Shown in pieces: positions 34,681-43,017 of a stretch of 64,000 nucleotides of DNA. The translations under genes and the position numbers were made by a program. Position 1 is the stretch's first letter; each line of letters opens with the position of its first letter. The notes beneath the pieces were generated by a model. That model did no database searches and was not told the DNA's origin. It worked only from the letters and a program-made list of their open reading frames with translations. The stretch spans positions 18,400 through 82,399 of the forward strand of contig JAOASS010000002.1 in the NCBI GenBank assembly GCA_030158485.1. The letters run 5' to 3'. The DNA is from Pseudobdellovibrionaceae bacterium. Lineage in GTDB: Bacteria; Bdellovibrionota; Bdellovibrionia; Bdellovibrionales; Bdellovibrionaceae.

Positions 34681-35109
34681 TTATTTTTTTGCGACTAAAC
34701 TTACGGTGAGTCTAGAAACACAACAAAGTTGATCAGTTTCATTTTTAATTTTAATTTCCCAAACATGCAGAGTTCGACCTATGTGAATAGGAAAAACGGT
34801 GCCCGTGACAAACCCACTGCGTACTGATTTAATATGATTAGCATTGATTTCAATACCAACTGGTAAAGTGCTTTCATCGTCTCGACAATAAAGTGATGCG
34901 ACGCTACCCAAAGTTTCTGCTAGTAAAACGCTGGCCCCGCCATGAAGCAAACCAGCAGGTTGAATTGTACGGTGATCAACTGGCATTCGGGCTTTTAAAT
35001 AATCAGGCCCCACTTCGGTAAATTCGATTCCTAAACTTTGGGCCGCTGTTTGAAGACAGACAAGATTGATTTGTTTGATTTCAGGCTGATTTTTCCAGAT
35101 TGTTTTCAT
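34681..35109 (-). CDS. Hotdog-fold thioesterase (PaaI/MenI type)
   Basis: 142 residues from the ATG at MKTIWKNQ; a TTG ten codons earlier is an alternative, and neither has a clear ribosome site. The hotdog core has QPAGLLHGGASVLLAETLGS, where the Glu is the usual catalytic residue of the PaaI/YdiI/MenI branch, and a closing VWEIKIKNE strand. It hydrolyses acyl-CoA thioesters; the substrate is unknown. It is separate from the convergent NtrC-type gene (23 bp between stops). Confidence 0.88.
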   Translation of the reverse strand: MKTIWKNQPEIKQINLVCLQTAAQSLGIEFTEVGPDYLKARMPVDHRTIQPAGLLHGGASVLLAETLGSVASLYCRDDESTLPVGIEINANHIKSVRSGFVTGTVFPIHIGRTLHVWEIKIKNETDQLCCVSRLTVSLVAKK

Positions 35110-35174
35110 ATTTAAAGACAATAAAGAATTGAAGCCCAAAAGAGCAAAGTCTTTTGTAGCTGCGCCAAGTCGGA

Positions 35175-36197
35175 TTAAGGTTGAAAGTTTGAAAGACTCT
35201 TTTCTTCTTCAGAAGAAAAATCTGAAGCCATGTAGAGGGCTCGTTTTGCCGAAACTTTTGAGGGATTTTTTATTTTTCCCATGAGAGGAGCGTTATAGTT
35301 TCCTGTCGCAGTCAGAATTCGAATCAGATCTTCTGGTTTTTGAAGTTCTGGGCGTTTTTCTTTTAATAAAATAACAAGGCCTGTAACAATGGCTGTGGCT
35401 TGAGATGTTCCTGTCATATAACCCATTTTCTGATGGGGTAAGATGGAAAGAATTTGTTCTCCGGGCGCCGCTAATTTCACGTGACGAGGTCCCCAGTTAC
35501 TAGAAGGAACACGTTTCAAATCAGGTCCAATTGCTGTGACGGATAAGATATTTTTTAAATGATAGCTTGCGGGATAAAAGCCGATAAGATCCGAATCAGT
35601 GCTTTCGTTTCCGGCAGCAGCGATCACAAGAACATTTTTTTGCAAAGCTTCTTCTAAAACTTTTTTTTCAAGTGGATGAGGATCTGACCCTCCACCAGAG
35701 TAGTTAATTAAAGTCGCTCCCATCAGGAGGGCGTATTTGATGGCACGGACAGTATTCATCAAATTGGCCCCCCCTGGAGCCTTTGGATCATAATATTTCA
35801 AAACCATAATTTTTGAACCAGGAGCAATGCCTTTGAATTCTTTTGAATTCCCTGCGATAAGTCCTGCGATATGAGTTCCGTGACCGTGATCATCCTTGAC
35901 ATCAGAATTATCATTAGCAAAGTTCCAACCGTGGACATCATCAATAAAGCCATTCTTATCATCATCTAAATTATTCGTAGACCTATTTTTTCCATTTAAA
36001 TCAAGACCGACTTCGCCGGGATTAGTCCAAAGTGAATTTTTTAAGGCAGGGTGGTGAATATCGACTCCGGTGTCTAATACCGCAACCATAGATTTTTTTG
36101 TTTGAACTTGGTCGACTAAATCTAATTCAACAGCTTTTTGATACCAAGACGTTGTTTGAGCAGATGCCAGAGAAATTAAAAGCATCAACACATTCAT
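35175..36197 (-). CDS. Secreted subtilisin-like serine protease (S8)
   Basis: 340 residues with a short signal peptide (MNVLMLLISLASA). The catalytic triad is complete: Asp in VAVLDTGVDIHHP (~44), His in DHGHGTHIAGLIAG (~105) and Ser in GTSQATAIVTG (~268; usually GTSMA). The oxyanion Asn is in VIAAAGNES. No separate propeptide is obvious: only ~20 residues lie between the signal peptide and the domain, so folding may need help in trans. Start overlaps the stop of the RHS-like gene by 4 bp (ATGA). Confidence 0.93.
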   Translation of the reverse strand: MNVLMLLISLASAQTTSWYQKAVELDLVDQVQTKKSMVAVLDTGVDIHHPALKNSLWTNPGEVGLDLNGKNRSTNNLDDDKNGFIDDVHGWNFANDNSDVKDDHGHGTHIAGLIAGNSKEFKGIAPGSKIMVLKYYDPKAPGGANLMNTVRAIKYALLMGATLINYSGGGSDPHPLEKKVLEEALQKNVLVIAAAGNESTDSDLIGFYPASYHLKNILSVTAIGPDLKRVPSSNWGPRHVKLAAPGEQILSILPHQKMGYMTGTSQATAIVTGLVILLKEKRPELQKPEDLIRILTATGNYNAPLMGKIKNPSKVSAKRALYMASDFSSEEEKSLSNFQP

Positions 36198-37153
36198 AAA
36201 GAGCCCCCTTGATTAGTCGAAATTCTTCCAATATTGGTATTGATCAAAGTTCGAGTCACAGTAATTTTTTGAGGTCTTGAATTATTTTGAGCATAGTCAA
36301 AAATAAAATCTGACTGGAACCCCTGATTCCTGCAGAACTTATTAACAGTTGAGACACTTCTTTTTTGAGGTAATATTTTGTAAGCATAAATTTCAACACA
36401 AGCGCCTTGTAGTTTTAAAACTTGGTCAGATTTTTTATCGTACTCAATTTTTAATTGTTCTGCCCTTGCATTTGTTTTGCGCGATATCAAATTATCTAAA
36501 TCATCGTAGACATAATCAATTTTTTGATCACCCATTTGAAATTGAATCAAATTAAATCCAAGATAATGAAAAGTACGAACTTCTTCTTTAAAAGTTATTT
36601 TAGATACCAAATCTAAAACAGAATGCCATTCAAAAATCAGGATATCTTTTCCAATAAGCACTTTTTCGGGCAAACCTCTGGAATTAGGTATAATTTTTGA
36701 TATCTTCTTATTTTTTATAAGTTCAATTAATTGACCTTTGAAATTATATTTTGCAAGAATTTGATTTTTGATACGTCTTTCATAGTAACCAAGTTTAATT
36801 AAGATTTGGTCATTGAAATTTTCTAGATTGATATACGACGAAGCGGTTGAATTCGTTTTAAAGATAAGAGGGCGTGACGACTGACAATCGTTTAATCGAA
36901 TGACGCCGCGTCCTTGAAAAACCAGCTGAGTCTCAAGATCACTGCACCAACCTCGGCCAAAATAACCAAGTTCAAGCGAGCGACTCCGATACGTTCGATT
37001 GACGTTCTGGTTCGGATTGTCGCTCGCTTCGGTTAAAATCAGTCCACCATCTTGCATATTAACTGCGTGATATTTTTTTACAGACGCTAAAGTTACAGAA
37101 GAAAAAGTGAGAACAAAATAAAGTGCTAACTTTTGAATTAATTTATTTTTCAT
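36194..37153 (-). CDS. Secreted short RHS-like protein
   Basis: 319 residues with a signal peptide (cut near TLA). NRTYRSRSLELGYFGRGWCS resembles the 'Y.SRS...G.FG.GW' entry motif of RHS/YD proteins, and VYDDLDNLISRKTNARAEQL resembles YD repeats. Only a few strands of RHS sequence are present and there is no C-terminal toxin module, so this is a minimal RHS-like protein and not a full Rhs toxin. It contains five cysteines. It is coupled to a secreted subtilase by 4-bp overlap. Confidence 0.65.
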   Translation of the reverse strand: MKNKLIQKLALYFVLTFSSVTLASVKKYHAVNMQDGGLILTEASDNPNQNVNRTYRSRSLELGYFGRGWCSDLETQLVFQGRGVIRLNDCQSSRPLIFKTNSTASSYINLENFNDQILIKLGYYERRIKNQILAKYNFKGQLIELIKNKKISKIIPNSRGLPEKVLIGKDILIFEWHSVLDLVSKITFKEEVRTFHYLGFNLIQFQMGDQKIDYVYDDLDNLISRKTNARAEQLKIEYDKKSDQVLKLQGACVEIYAYKILPQKRSVSTVNKFCRNQGFQSDFIFDYAQNNSRPQKITVTRTLINTNIGRISTNQGGSL

Positions 37154-37245
37154 CGTACAGATGGTTAAAGCAGAATTGAGGCCACAGACGAAAAGCCTTC
37201 TGCTTCGAGTTCAATCAAAATACTAGCACACTTGAATAGAAACAT

Positions 37246-37277
37246 GACAGCTGTGTACAGTCTAACGGGCAGCTGTC
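37246..37277. repeat. Inverted repeat upstream of the RHS-like/subtilase operon
   Basis: GACAGCTG (37246-37253) and CAGCTGTC (37270-37277) are perfect 8-bp inverted arms 16 bp apart, each containing the palindrome CAGCTG. They lie about 93-124 bp upstream of the RHS-like start and could be an operator. Confidence 0.4.
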
Positions 37278-37324
37278 TAAAATATAACAGTCGGCTTTTA
37301 GCCCAATTCGTTTGAGCTTTAAGT

Positions 37325-38449
37325 TTAGGCCGCAGATGATAACGGAAAGGGTGCCGCTACCGTGTAGCGATCTCGGCCAGAATTCTTACTTTGATACAGA
37401 GCCATATCAGCTCTTTTGGTCCAATTGGGAAATGATTCGTTTTCCAATAGTTGAGCGATTCCACAGGAGACTGTGAACTTGATATTGAGGTCTTTATGAA
37501 TAATTGTTTCCCGTCTAATACGACTTAAACATTCTTCTACTTTTTGAGCAGCAGATGGAAGATCAAAATCAGGAAGAATCACGGCAAATTCTTCGCCGCC
37601 AAGTCGTGCGACTAAATCGTTATCTCTTTTAAAAGACTCTTTTAAAAATCGAACACATTCTTTAATGACATGATCCCCGATGTCATGTCCATAAGTATCG
37701 TTTACTTTTTTAAAGTGATCGATATCAAACATCAAAACTGAAATTGGTACTTTTGAAAGTGCGTAAAGTTGTTGATACCGCAGTCCTTGTTCTTCAAAAC
37801 TTTTACGGTTGTATGCTTGCGTTAAGTGATCCACTTTTAAGCTTGTTTGGGCTTCTGATAATTGTTTTTTCATAGTTTGTAGCGATTTTGACATCGTTCC
37901 AAGGCGCTTATTTCGCCTTTCATCTTTTTGTGTTTGGTACTGAACATACGTGTCAATAAATTCTCGTGATTTGTGTTTTAACTTTTCCATGGCGTTGGAT
38001 TCGACGGCTTCTCGTAATTCTTCAAGCTGAGCTTTGAGTTCGACTTCTTTCGTTTTTTCAACTTGTATATCTTCACCCAATTGGTCTGCGAAGTCCCAAA
38101 TAATACTTTTAAATTCCTCTGCAGATCTTTGGATGTAAGAGTACTCATCGACTCGGTAGGATGAAAAGAATTGGCGAATGCGGAAAAGAAGTTTATCAGC
38201 ATCAGGATAATCTGATTTTAAAAGTGACTTGGAATAGTCGTCAAATATTTCTCGGGTTTTTCGCACTGGATGTTTGTCAAAATCGAATAAGTTTTTACTG
38301 TAAATATCAAGCAAATAAAGAATCGTGGCCCGTTCTTCAGAAATATCAATTGTTTCCAGTGAAGCTTCTTCTTCAGAAGGAGCTGAAGACCCGTTTCGTC
38401 GAATTCCTAAATCAAATTGATCTGCAATTTTTTTAACCCAAGACTTCAT
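37325..38449 (-). CDS. Diguanylate cyclase (GGDEF)
   Basis: 374 residues from the ATG preceded by GCGGAG; a TTG-started extension to 38506 is less likely. The N-terminal ~205 residues are helical with a coiled coil, without membrane segments. The GGDEF domain contains DHLTQAYNRKSFEEQ, MFDIDHFKKVNDTYGHDIGD, VARLGGEEFAVILP (active GGEEF) and NSGRDRYT. An inhibitory I-site RDND sits five residues before GGEEF, so product feedback is expected. It makes cyclic di-GMP, which could act on PilZ proteins such as that at 22.4 kb. Confidence 0.94.
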   Translation of the reverse strand: MKSWVKKIADQFDLGIRRNGSSAPSEEEASLETIDISEERATILYLLDIYSKNLFDFDKHPVRKTREIFDDYSKSLLKSDYPDADKLLFRIRQFFSSYRVDEYSYIQRSAEEFKSIIWDFADQLGEDIQVEKTKEVELKAQLEELREAVESNAMEKLKHKSREFIDTYVQYQTQKDERRNKRLGTMSKSLQTMKKQLSEAQTSLKVDHLTQAYNRKSFEEQGLRYQQLYALSKVPISVLMFDIDHFKKVNDTYGHDIGDHVIKECVRFLKESFKRDNDLVARLGGEEFAVILPDFDLPSAAQKVEECLSRIRRETIIHKDLNIKFTVSCGIAQLLENESFPNWTKRADMALYQSKNSGRDRYTVAAPFPLSSAA

Positions 38450-38617
38450 TCGATATGCTCCGCTTTTCTGATCGACAAGGTCATGATCAAAAAGACCCGT
38501 CGACAAAATTAAGTGATTTAATAGGACTTTAAAAAAATCTCTATTAAGTCTTTTTTTATCGGTATTTGAGTCTGATTTCTGAAGGACTAGTTGGCCTTAA
38601 GTCCGGGGCAAAAGGTA

Positions 38618-38653
38618 AAAAGCCCCGAAGAGAATAATTTCTTCGGGGCTTTT
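38618..38653. terminator. Strong bidirectional hairpin terminator
   Basis: AAAAGCCCCGAAGA (38618-38631) pairs perfectly with TCTTCGGGGCTTTT (38640-38653), a 14-bp stem with an 8-nt loop. It lies 29 bp after the stop of the minus-strand gene 38682-39335, which it should terminate. Confidence 0.9.
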
Positions 38654-38681
38654 GTGCAATCGTTTAAGTAAATTTTAAGAT

Positions 38682-39335
38682 TTATAATTTGCAGTTGGCA
38701 AGACTGTCTTTGTTGTCTCGGCTCATGAAATCTTCAAGGGCTTGACCTTCAAGGTTTAAGATTTCTTTAGCTGCTACCCGAACGGCAATATTAGCTTGCA
38801 GACCTTCGCTTGTTTTTTTTGCGACGTTTTCATGCCACATAACTGCTTTTTTTCCGTAGCCTGCTACATAGGCTCCTAAAACCACCATTTTTCGTGTGGC
38901 GGCAATATCCGCTTGGTCTTTTGCCGTCAAAGCTGAATTTCGTGCAATTGTTCTCAAAATTTTAGAATTAGACAAAGCGGCTCTGGTGTCTAATTCAGAA
39001 GCTTTAACATCCTTTAAAATGCGGACTGTGTAGTTAACAGTTTCCACAGCATCCAAATTTGTTGCAAGGTGGGATAAGAGTTCAGTTTTGCTCATTTGAA
39101 TGGTCTCGGCTGCTGCCTGAATAGCCGCATTATCTCCGTACTCTTGAATTAAAAGATCCCGTTTTTCTTTTGCGGTTTTACCTTTGTTGACAAGGTTTTC
39201 AATTTCATTTTTATTAATTTCTAGTTTTGCTTCTGTTGCCCGTACCGCTACCGACTTTGTTACAACAGGCAAGGCTGCGTGTCCGGCTTGAGTCAAGCTC
39301 ATTAAAAGTGCTAGAACGATGAGGTTTTGATTCAT
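38682..39335 (-). CDS. Secreted helical protein, partner of the large membrane protein
   Basis: 217 residues with a signal peptide (cut near GHA). The mature protein is rich in Ala, Lys, Glu and Asn and is predicted to be mostly helical, with a single Cys near the C-terminus. No known family recognised. It follows the 1119-residue membrane-protein gene by 60 bp in the same direction and precedes a strong terminator, so the two form an operon. An AACGGAGAT ribosome site precedes the ATG. Confidence 0.75.
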   Translation of the reverse strand: MNQNLIVLALLMSLTQAGHAALPVVTKSVAVRATEAKLEINKNEIENLVNKGKTAKEKRDLLIQEYGDNAAIQAAAETIQMSKTELLSHLATNLDAVETVNYTVRILKDVKASELDTRAALSNSKILRTIARNSALTAKDQADIAATRKMVVLGAYVAGYGKKAVMWHENVAKKTSEGLQANIAVRVAAKEILNLEGQALEDFMSRDNKDSLANCKL

Positions 39336-39395
39336 AAGATCTCCGTTGAGTTAAATTAAAATTACAAGTAAAGGGGTTACACTTTTGATGCCATT

Positions 39396-42300
39396 TTATT
39401 GCCCCCGAGGATTAGCTCCTTTTCGCAGGGGCTTTGTAGATTCGTTTTCAGATCCGTTTAATTCATTATCCGCCAAAAGTTTCTGATAGCTTTCAGAAGT
39501 GCTGAAATTTGTCAGCTGAGTGTTGATGAGGTAGGCAGTCATCTGAGAGCTGATTTTTTGTAGACCTTGAAAAGAAAATCCAGCAATTTCTTGATGGTAG
39601 GGACTTAAGTTTAAACTATTTAAATATTCGCCGTAAACTTTAAGGGCTTTTTGAACTTGGTTTTGATATTGACTGAATTCGCCCGGTGCAAAAGAAAGGA
39701 CGACTTTTCCTTGGGTCGGTTTCATGTTTTTTAAAGCTTGGTAAAGAGGCTTAAAAGCTTGTACGAATTCTTTTTGAGAATCAGTTCGCGCGTAAAGGTC
39801 TGTGTTCATGAGTTCAATAAAAGTGAAACCTTTATGTAATTTTATAGTGGATTTTTTGTCAGTCTGGTGATTTTTTAAAGTTTCCATTTCGCCTAATAAA
39901 GTCAAATAAGTTTGAAGCTCTTGGTTTGAAGCTTTAAACAGTCCGCGTCCAGCTTGTGTGCGTTTTAATTTGCCGTTTGGATCAACCACAGTATCAAATA
40001 GACCATCCATCAATTTTTCAGAATTCATACCTTCAATCATTTCATGAAGAAGACTTTGAAATTCATGATCTAAACGAATAAATAGTTTTGTAAAAACAGG
40101 TTTGATCGATTTTAACCACCATTTATCTACCGCAGAAGTCGACTCGGCACGGGTATCAGTCCAATCACCTAGTATCGACGGTAAAATCTGAGTCGAAAAA
40201 AAACTGATGAAAAGTTCGCCTTCAGATTTGTTATCAACAAATACTTTCGATTGAAAAAGTTGACCAAATGCAATTTCAAATTTTATATTTTGATCAATCA
40301 GATTCTTACAAAGAAAAAACAGGGGAGCCACGTCTTCTCCGCTCAAAGCCCCTGATTTTTTATGAGTCTCGGTATAGTACCGTGGCATCTGCATTCTAAT
40401 CTGATAATTGTGTGCAATAATTCGAGGCGCTTTAAATTTTGGTTTAAAGCCTAAAGATTGTCTTAATACAAGTTCAGAATCTTGTGAATCGGGTCCGCAC
40501 ATCATTTGATAAAGAAGGTATTCTGGATAAGTTGTAAAAGTGAAACCGTTCCGACTTTTGGGAACGGATAATTTTTCAAAATACTGCGGAAATAAACTTG
40601 AATAAAGATAAGGCACGGCAAGTCCCGGCGTCATAATCGGAGTCGGATTTCCCAAATTATTTCGAAGAATTGTGAGTAAGAGTTGCAAATCAGAGTCTTT
40701 TAAATCTTTATCAGATAAAATTCGATTAATTTCGCCTATGACAATTCCAATTTTAAACTCATCATCTGTGGTTTTAATTTTCTGAATAATTTCTTGAATC
40801 TTGTTCTGACTTTCTTTTGAGATTGAAGGTCTTTGATTTTCTGCTAGTTTTTTTTCAAACAGCGCAACAGCTTCTTCAAATTGAGGAATTATTCGTTTAA
40901 TTGTTTCTTTTTGGAATTGAACCATTTGGTCGGGACTGAACCAATTCAATTCGGCTTCAGTTTTACAGTTATCGGGATCGATTTCACAACTGGCATGGCC
41001 TGTCGGCATGATTCCATAAAGGGGGAAGGTTCTGAATGGAAGATAAGTAGCTTGCCACTTTCTTGCGTCTTCGATTTTACCTTCAGTTTTGATAATCTGT
41101 TGGCTTTTGAAAGCATTAAAAATTTCTTCAATAAAAGCCGTATAAAAATTTTCTGTGGCTTGCAGTTCTCGAATAATTTCACTTGTCATAGAAGTCCAAA
41201 TTTGAATTCCATTAAAATACTTGCTGTGATTAATCATTCTCCAGGCATCCATTTGTTCTTGAAATGTTTTTAAAAGGGGAATGATATTATAATGATGAAC
41301 AGCAGATCGGCCTTTATGCATTTTAGTAGAAGCAGTATAATTGGCATCTAAGTTCCAACTATTTTTTTGATTTAAATTATAGTATTCAAGTAGCTTGAGA
41401 TCGACTTCATCAACAGAGCCAGCTCTCCAGAATTGGGCCCATATTTTTGAGACCACTGGATTCAAAGAATGATCAAGCCCAATAAAGCCAGCATTTTGAA
41501 GTGTGCTCACTAAGGCAGCCCCAACCGTGATGCTATTAAAAAACCAACCTGTAGGAGTCACTCGAGCTGCCAGTTTGAGCCCGATAAATTGCAAAGTCGG
41601 TCGACTTAGTTTCGCTACTGTTTCAAATACTTTTGTTCCGGCAATTTTTTTGCCTGCATTTGATCCAGCTAGAGCCAGCTTTCCGTTCTGATATCCTTTT
41701 TGTGCGAACGTCAGCGTTCCAGATGCAACGGCCATTGATAGCATCATGGGAATATATTGTTCGACTTTATTGTTAAAATTAAAAAACTCATTTTGTGCGA
41801 CATCGCAAGGGTCTGGTTGACCTAAAGATTTTAAAATGGTGTCCATTTGAGTGGGGGGCTTTATAAGCGCACTGACGCAAGTTTTCATCAGATTTAAGAC
41901 TTCCACTGTTAAGCTTGAAGCCATCATACCTGCTGACATGCCAAGATAAGGAATGGCTATTCTCATCGTTGAAGTAGAAACAACTCCGTTAGGTGTCATT
42001 CGGGATTTGAACGCAGTTCCTGGGACTCCTGCATATTTTTTTAAAAGCATATCGGAAGTGAAGCCATTTGCCGCCATAAAAGAATAAAAAGCCATATGAG
42101 CAATAGGGTCCGTGAGACTTTCTAAGTGTCTTACCATGCTCAAGGGATCTGCTGCATAGTCCGTTAATAATTGCCAATACATGACAGCACCGATGGCGCC
42201 TGTGAATAAAATTGATTGCGCACCAAAGCCATGAAGAGAACCAGAAAAAGGGCGCATAAAAGCTTCTTTTGCAATCGTTTTTGTTGATTTTGTTTTGAGA

Positions 42301-42755
42301 TCATATTGCCTGTGAATTTCATCTCGAACAGTTTGTGGTAAGTAGTAGTATTTTTCAAAAACCGCACGTGGATCCATTTCAGTAGGTAAGCCAAGGAAAA
42401 CTCGTGTGAATTCAATTTGTCGAACCAGTTCTTTTACTTGCCACTCCATTTTATTTCTCATCACAGAAATTTCTGTCTTTTCGCGGGGGTCAAATTGAAA
42501 TTGTCCGTGAATTTTTTCTTCCGGTTTCTGGGGGTTTACCATTGTGAATTCAATTAGTTTTTTTTCTTGATCTTGACGAGTGCCGGCTACGATCGGGATT
42601 GTGGATTCAGAAATAACTTTAGCATCTTCTGCTTCTGAATTATTTCGAGCTAGCGCGTTCAGGCAGATGACTGTCGATAAAAAGTAAACAAAAAGAGCGA
42701 GACTTGAAAATCTTGATAATATTTGAGCTTTGATTTTCAAAATAGATTGTCTCAT
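39396..42755 (-). CDS. Very large membrane/exported protein of unknown function
   Basis: 1119 residues from the ATG preceded by AAGGAG; the frame extends 14 codons further without support. A signal anchor or signal peptide is at about residues 14-34 (cut near ALA). Hydrophobic stretches near residues 175-200, 275-300 and 330-430 suggest several membrane passes. The C-terminal ~650 residues are soluble and helix-rich, with CEIDPDNCKTE and SGEDVAPLFFLCKN. No catalytic motif or known domain was recognised. Size, operon with a secreted protein and a strong terminator indicate an expressed, perhaps lineage-specific envelope component. Confidence 0.8.
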   Translation of the reverse strand: MRQSILKIKAQILSRFSSLALFVYFLSTVICLNALARNNSEAEDAKVISESTIPIVAGTRQDQEKKLIEFTMVNPQKPEEKIHGQFQFDPREKTEISVMRNKMEWQVKELVRQIEFTRVFLGLPTEMDPRAVFEKYYYLPQTVRDEIHRQYDLKTKSTKTIAKEAFMRPFSGSLHGFGAQSILFTGAIGAVMYWQLLTDYAADPLSMVRHLESLTDPIAHMAFYSFMAANGFTSDMLLKKYAGVPGTAFKSRMTPNGVVSTSTMRIAIPYLGMSAGMMASSLTVEVLNLMKTCVSALIKPPTQMDTILKSLGQPDPCDVAQNEFFNFNNKVEQYIPMMLSMAVASGTLTFAQKGYQNGKLALAGSNAGKKIAGTKVFETVAKLSRPTLQFIGLKLAARVTPTGWFFNSITVGAALVSTLQNAGFIGLDHSLNPVVSKIWAQFWRAGSVDEVDLKLLEYYNLNQKNSWNLDANYTASTKMHKGRSAVHHYNIIPLLKTFQEQMDAWRMINHSKYFNGIQIWTSMTSEIIRELQATENFYTAFIEEIFNAFKSQQIIKTEGKIEDARKWQATYLPFRTFPLYGIMPTGHASCEIDPDNCKTEAELNWFSPDQMVQFQKETIKRIIPQFEEAVALFEKKLAENQRPSISKESQNKIQEIIQKIKTTDDEFKIGIVIGEINRILSDKDLKDSDLQLLLTILRNNLGNPTPIMTPGLAVPYLYSSLFPQYFEKLSVPKSRNGFTFTTYPEYLLYQMMCGPDSQDSELVLRQSLGFKPKFKAPRIIAHNYQIRMQMPRYYTETHKKSGALSGEDVAPLFFLCKNLIDQNIKFEIAFGQLFQSKVFVDNKSEGELFISFFSTQILPSILGDWTDTRAESTSAVDKWWLKSIKPVFTKLFIRLDHEFQSLLHEMIEGMNSEKLMDGLFDTVVDPNGKLKRTQAGRGLFKASNQELQTYLTLLGEMETLKNHQTDKKSTIKLHKGFTFIELMNTDLYARTDSQKEFVQAFKPLYQALKNMKPTQGKVVLSFAPGEFSQYQNQVQKALKVYGEYLNSLNLSPYHQEIAGFSFQGLQKISSQMTAYLINTQLTNFSTSESYQKLLADNELNGSENESTKPLRKGANPRGQ

Positions 42756-43017
42756 ATTGAAATAACTCCTTAGTTCATTCAGAAATAGGAAGTTCAAGAT
42801 CTGTACCTTTTAAATTGATCTAATCGTTTATATGGCGGTCTTCAGAAGTCATTTTTAACTTGTTTAAGCGCCATGACGAAAATTGTCTGACACTTCTATT
42901 TTTTTGTGTTGGGAAATCTTCCGCCAGGCGCGATCTCATTATGAGACAACGCAATAAAAGGCTATTTTTTCAGTTCTTTAAATTGATGAAATAGATTTTC
43001 AATGCCAGGATCGAAAA

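Noticed and set aside
40881..41273. 130-codon plus-strand ORF opposite the large membrane protein gene
   Set aside because: Antisense shadow; Phe/Ser-rich composition typical of reversed coding sequence.
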